A DNA stretch of 5,570 nucleotides, from the NCBI GenBank assembly GCA_002414185.1, contig DHYS01000006.1, forward strand, positions 782 through 6,351. The letters are read 5' to 3'. Position 1 is the first letter of the stretch. Every line of letters begins with the position of its first letter. Source of the stretch: Patescibacteria group bacterium UBA5124 (lineage in GTDB: Bacteria > Patescibacteriota > Gracilibacteria > Absconditabacterales > Absconditicoccaceae). The notes beneath the pieces were generated by a model that was not told the DNA's origin, made no database searches, and saw nothing but the letters and a program-made list of their open reading frames with translations. Position numbers and translations under genes: made by a program. Below are positions 5,214 to 5,570 of this stretch, in pieces.

Positions 5214-5570
5214 TTATATAGATCTTTCTTTGTATTCTTTTACTTTTTCATCGATAAATTGTTGGATAGGCATAACCAATTGTTCCTTGGTTTTGTATAC
5301 TCTAACACTCACCGTAGAATCAGATTCTTCTTTTTCTCCTACAATAAGAATATATGGTGCTTTCATAAGTTCAGCGTTTCTGATTTTCTTAGAGAAACTA
5401 TCATCACTCACATCTACACGAACTCTAAATCCTGCGTTATTGAGCTGGCTTCTGAGATTGTAGGCATAGTCGTTAAATTTATCCGCAACAGGAACTATCT
5501 GCATTTGGATAGGTGCTAACCATAATGGGAAAGCTCCAGCAAAATGTTCGATCATCACTGCCATAAATCT
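5214..5570 (-). CDS. thrS: Threonyl-tRNA synthetase, C-terminal part (5' end beyond window)
   Basis: The 118 codons present, plus TAA, are the end of a class II threonyl-tRNA synthetase, which charges tRNA-Thr in the cytoplasm. At the right edge the sequence reads RFMAVMIEHFAGAFPLWLAP, the highly conserved motif-3-region end (RF-x5-EH-x-AGAFPLWLAP) that leads into the anticodon-binding domain. There follow VPVADKFNDYA, FRVRVD, KKIRNAELMKAPYILIVGEKE and VSVR, all as in the HGTP anticodon-binding fold. The gene continues past the window, so the ATG at 5562-5564 is an internal methionine, not the start. No UGA occurs in this part; its three glycines use GGN. The C-terminus is of normal length and is followed by the shared hairpin terminator. 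The catalytic and zinc-binding core is not visible. Confidence 0.96.
   Translation of the reverse strand, partial: RFMAVMIEHFAGAFPLWLAPIQMQIVPVADKFNDYAYNLRSQLNNAGFRVRVDVSDDSFSKKIRNAELMKAPYILIVGEKEESDSTVSVRVYKTKEQLVMPIQQFIDEKVKEYKERSI

Noticed and set aside
5206..5519. Plus-strand open frames opposite thrS
   Set aside because: The minus strand encodes an unmistakable threonyl-tRNA synthetase end. The plus frames have no motif and one begins inside the terminator.
1..5570. CRISPR array, tRNA gene, rRNA gene or insertion sequence
   Set aside because: No regularly spaced repeats, cloverleaf, rRNA segments, transposase motif or terminal inverted repeats were found.

Overview
The window is strongly AT-rich, and its clearest property is that UGA is read as glycine. 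Four genes (hflX, a WecA/MraY-type glycosyltransferase, a small anchored protein and rubrerythrin) are each interrupted by in-frame TGA, 15 in total. Where a family alignment can be recalled, the TGA falls on a glycine: YI-G-KGK and the GG-G-GSGAMRG loop of HflX, the Q-G-DYTHLHHR motif of the glycosyltransferase, and S-G-TTLENL in rubrerythrin. Tryptophan is still written TGG, and every visible stop (seven of seven) is TAA. This is genetic code 25, known from Absconditabacteria (SR1) and Gracilibacteria (BD1-5/GN02) of the Candidate Phyla Radiation. The window cannot tell these two apart. Read with the standard code, the four genes look like strings of short pseudogene fragments. They are intact.

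Layout. Positions 1-1855 hold three minus-strand genes. In order of transcription they are hflX (713-1855), a HIT-family hydrolase (188-634) with its own near-consensus promoter, and a low-molecular-weight phosphotyrosine phosphatase cut by the left edge (1-157). Positions 2040-3011 hold one plus-strand gene of unknown function, preceded by an AT-rich spacer with a 12-bp palindrome and followed by a tandem repeat and a terminator. Its protein is helical, very poor in glycine, and appears to contain two or three copies of a roughly 36-residue motif. Positions 3076-4158 (minus) encode the polyprenyl-phosphate sugar-1-phosphate transferase. A short divergent promoter region (4159-4275) separates it from a plus-strand pair: a 93-residue membrane-anchored protein with a Thr-Thr-Gly repeat tail (4276-4557), then rubrerythrin (4583-5167). 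A perfect 18-bp hairpin terminates rubrerythrin and, from the other side, thrS, whose C-terminal end enters from the right edge (5214-5570, minus).

The genes do not form one pathway. They are housekeeping and stress functions typical of a small genome: tRNA charging, a ribosome-associated GTPase, peroxide defence, envelope glycan priming, and nucleotide and phosphotyrosine hydrolysis. The two proteins without a recognisable family (2040-3011 and 4276-4557) are the least explained parts. No RNA genes, insertion sequences or CRISPR arrays were seen.
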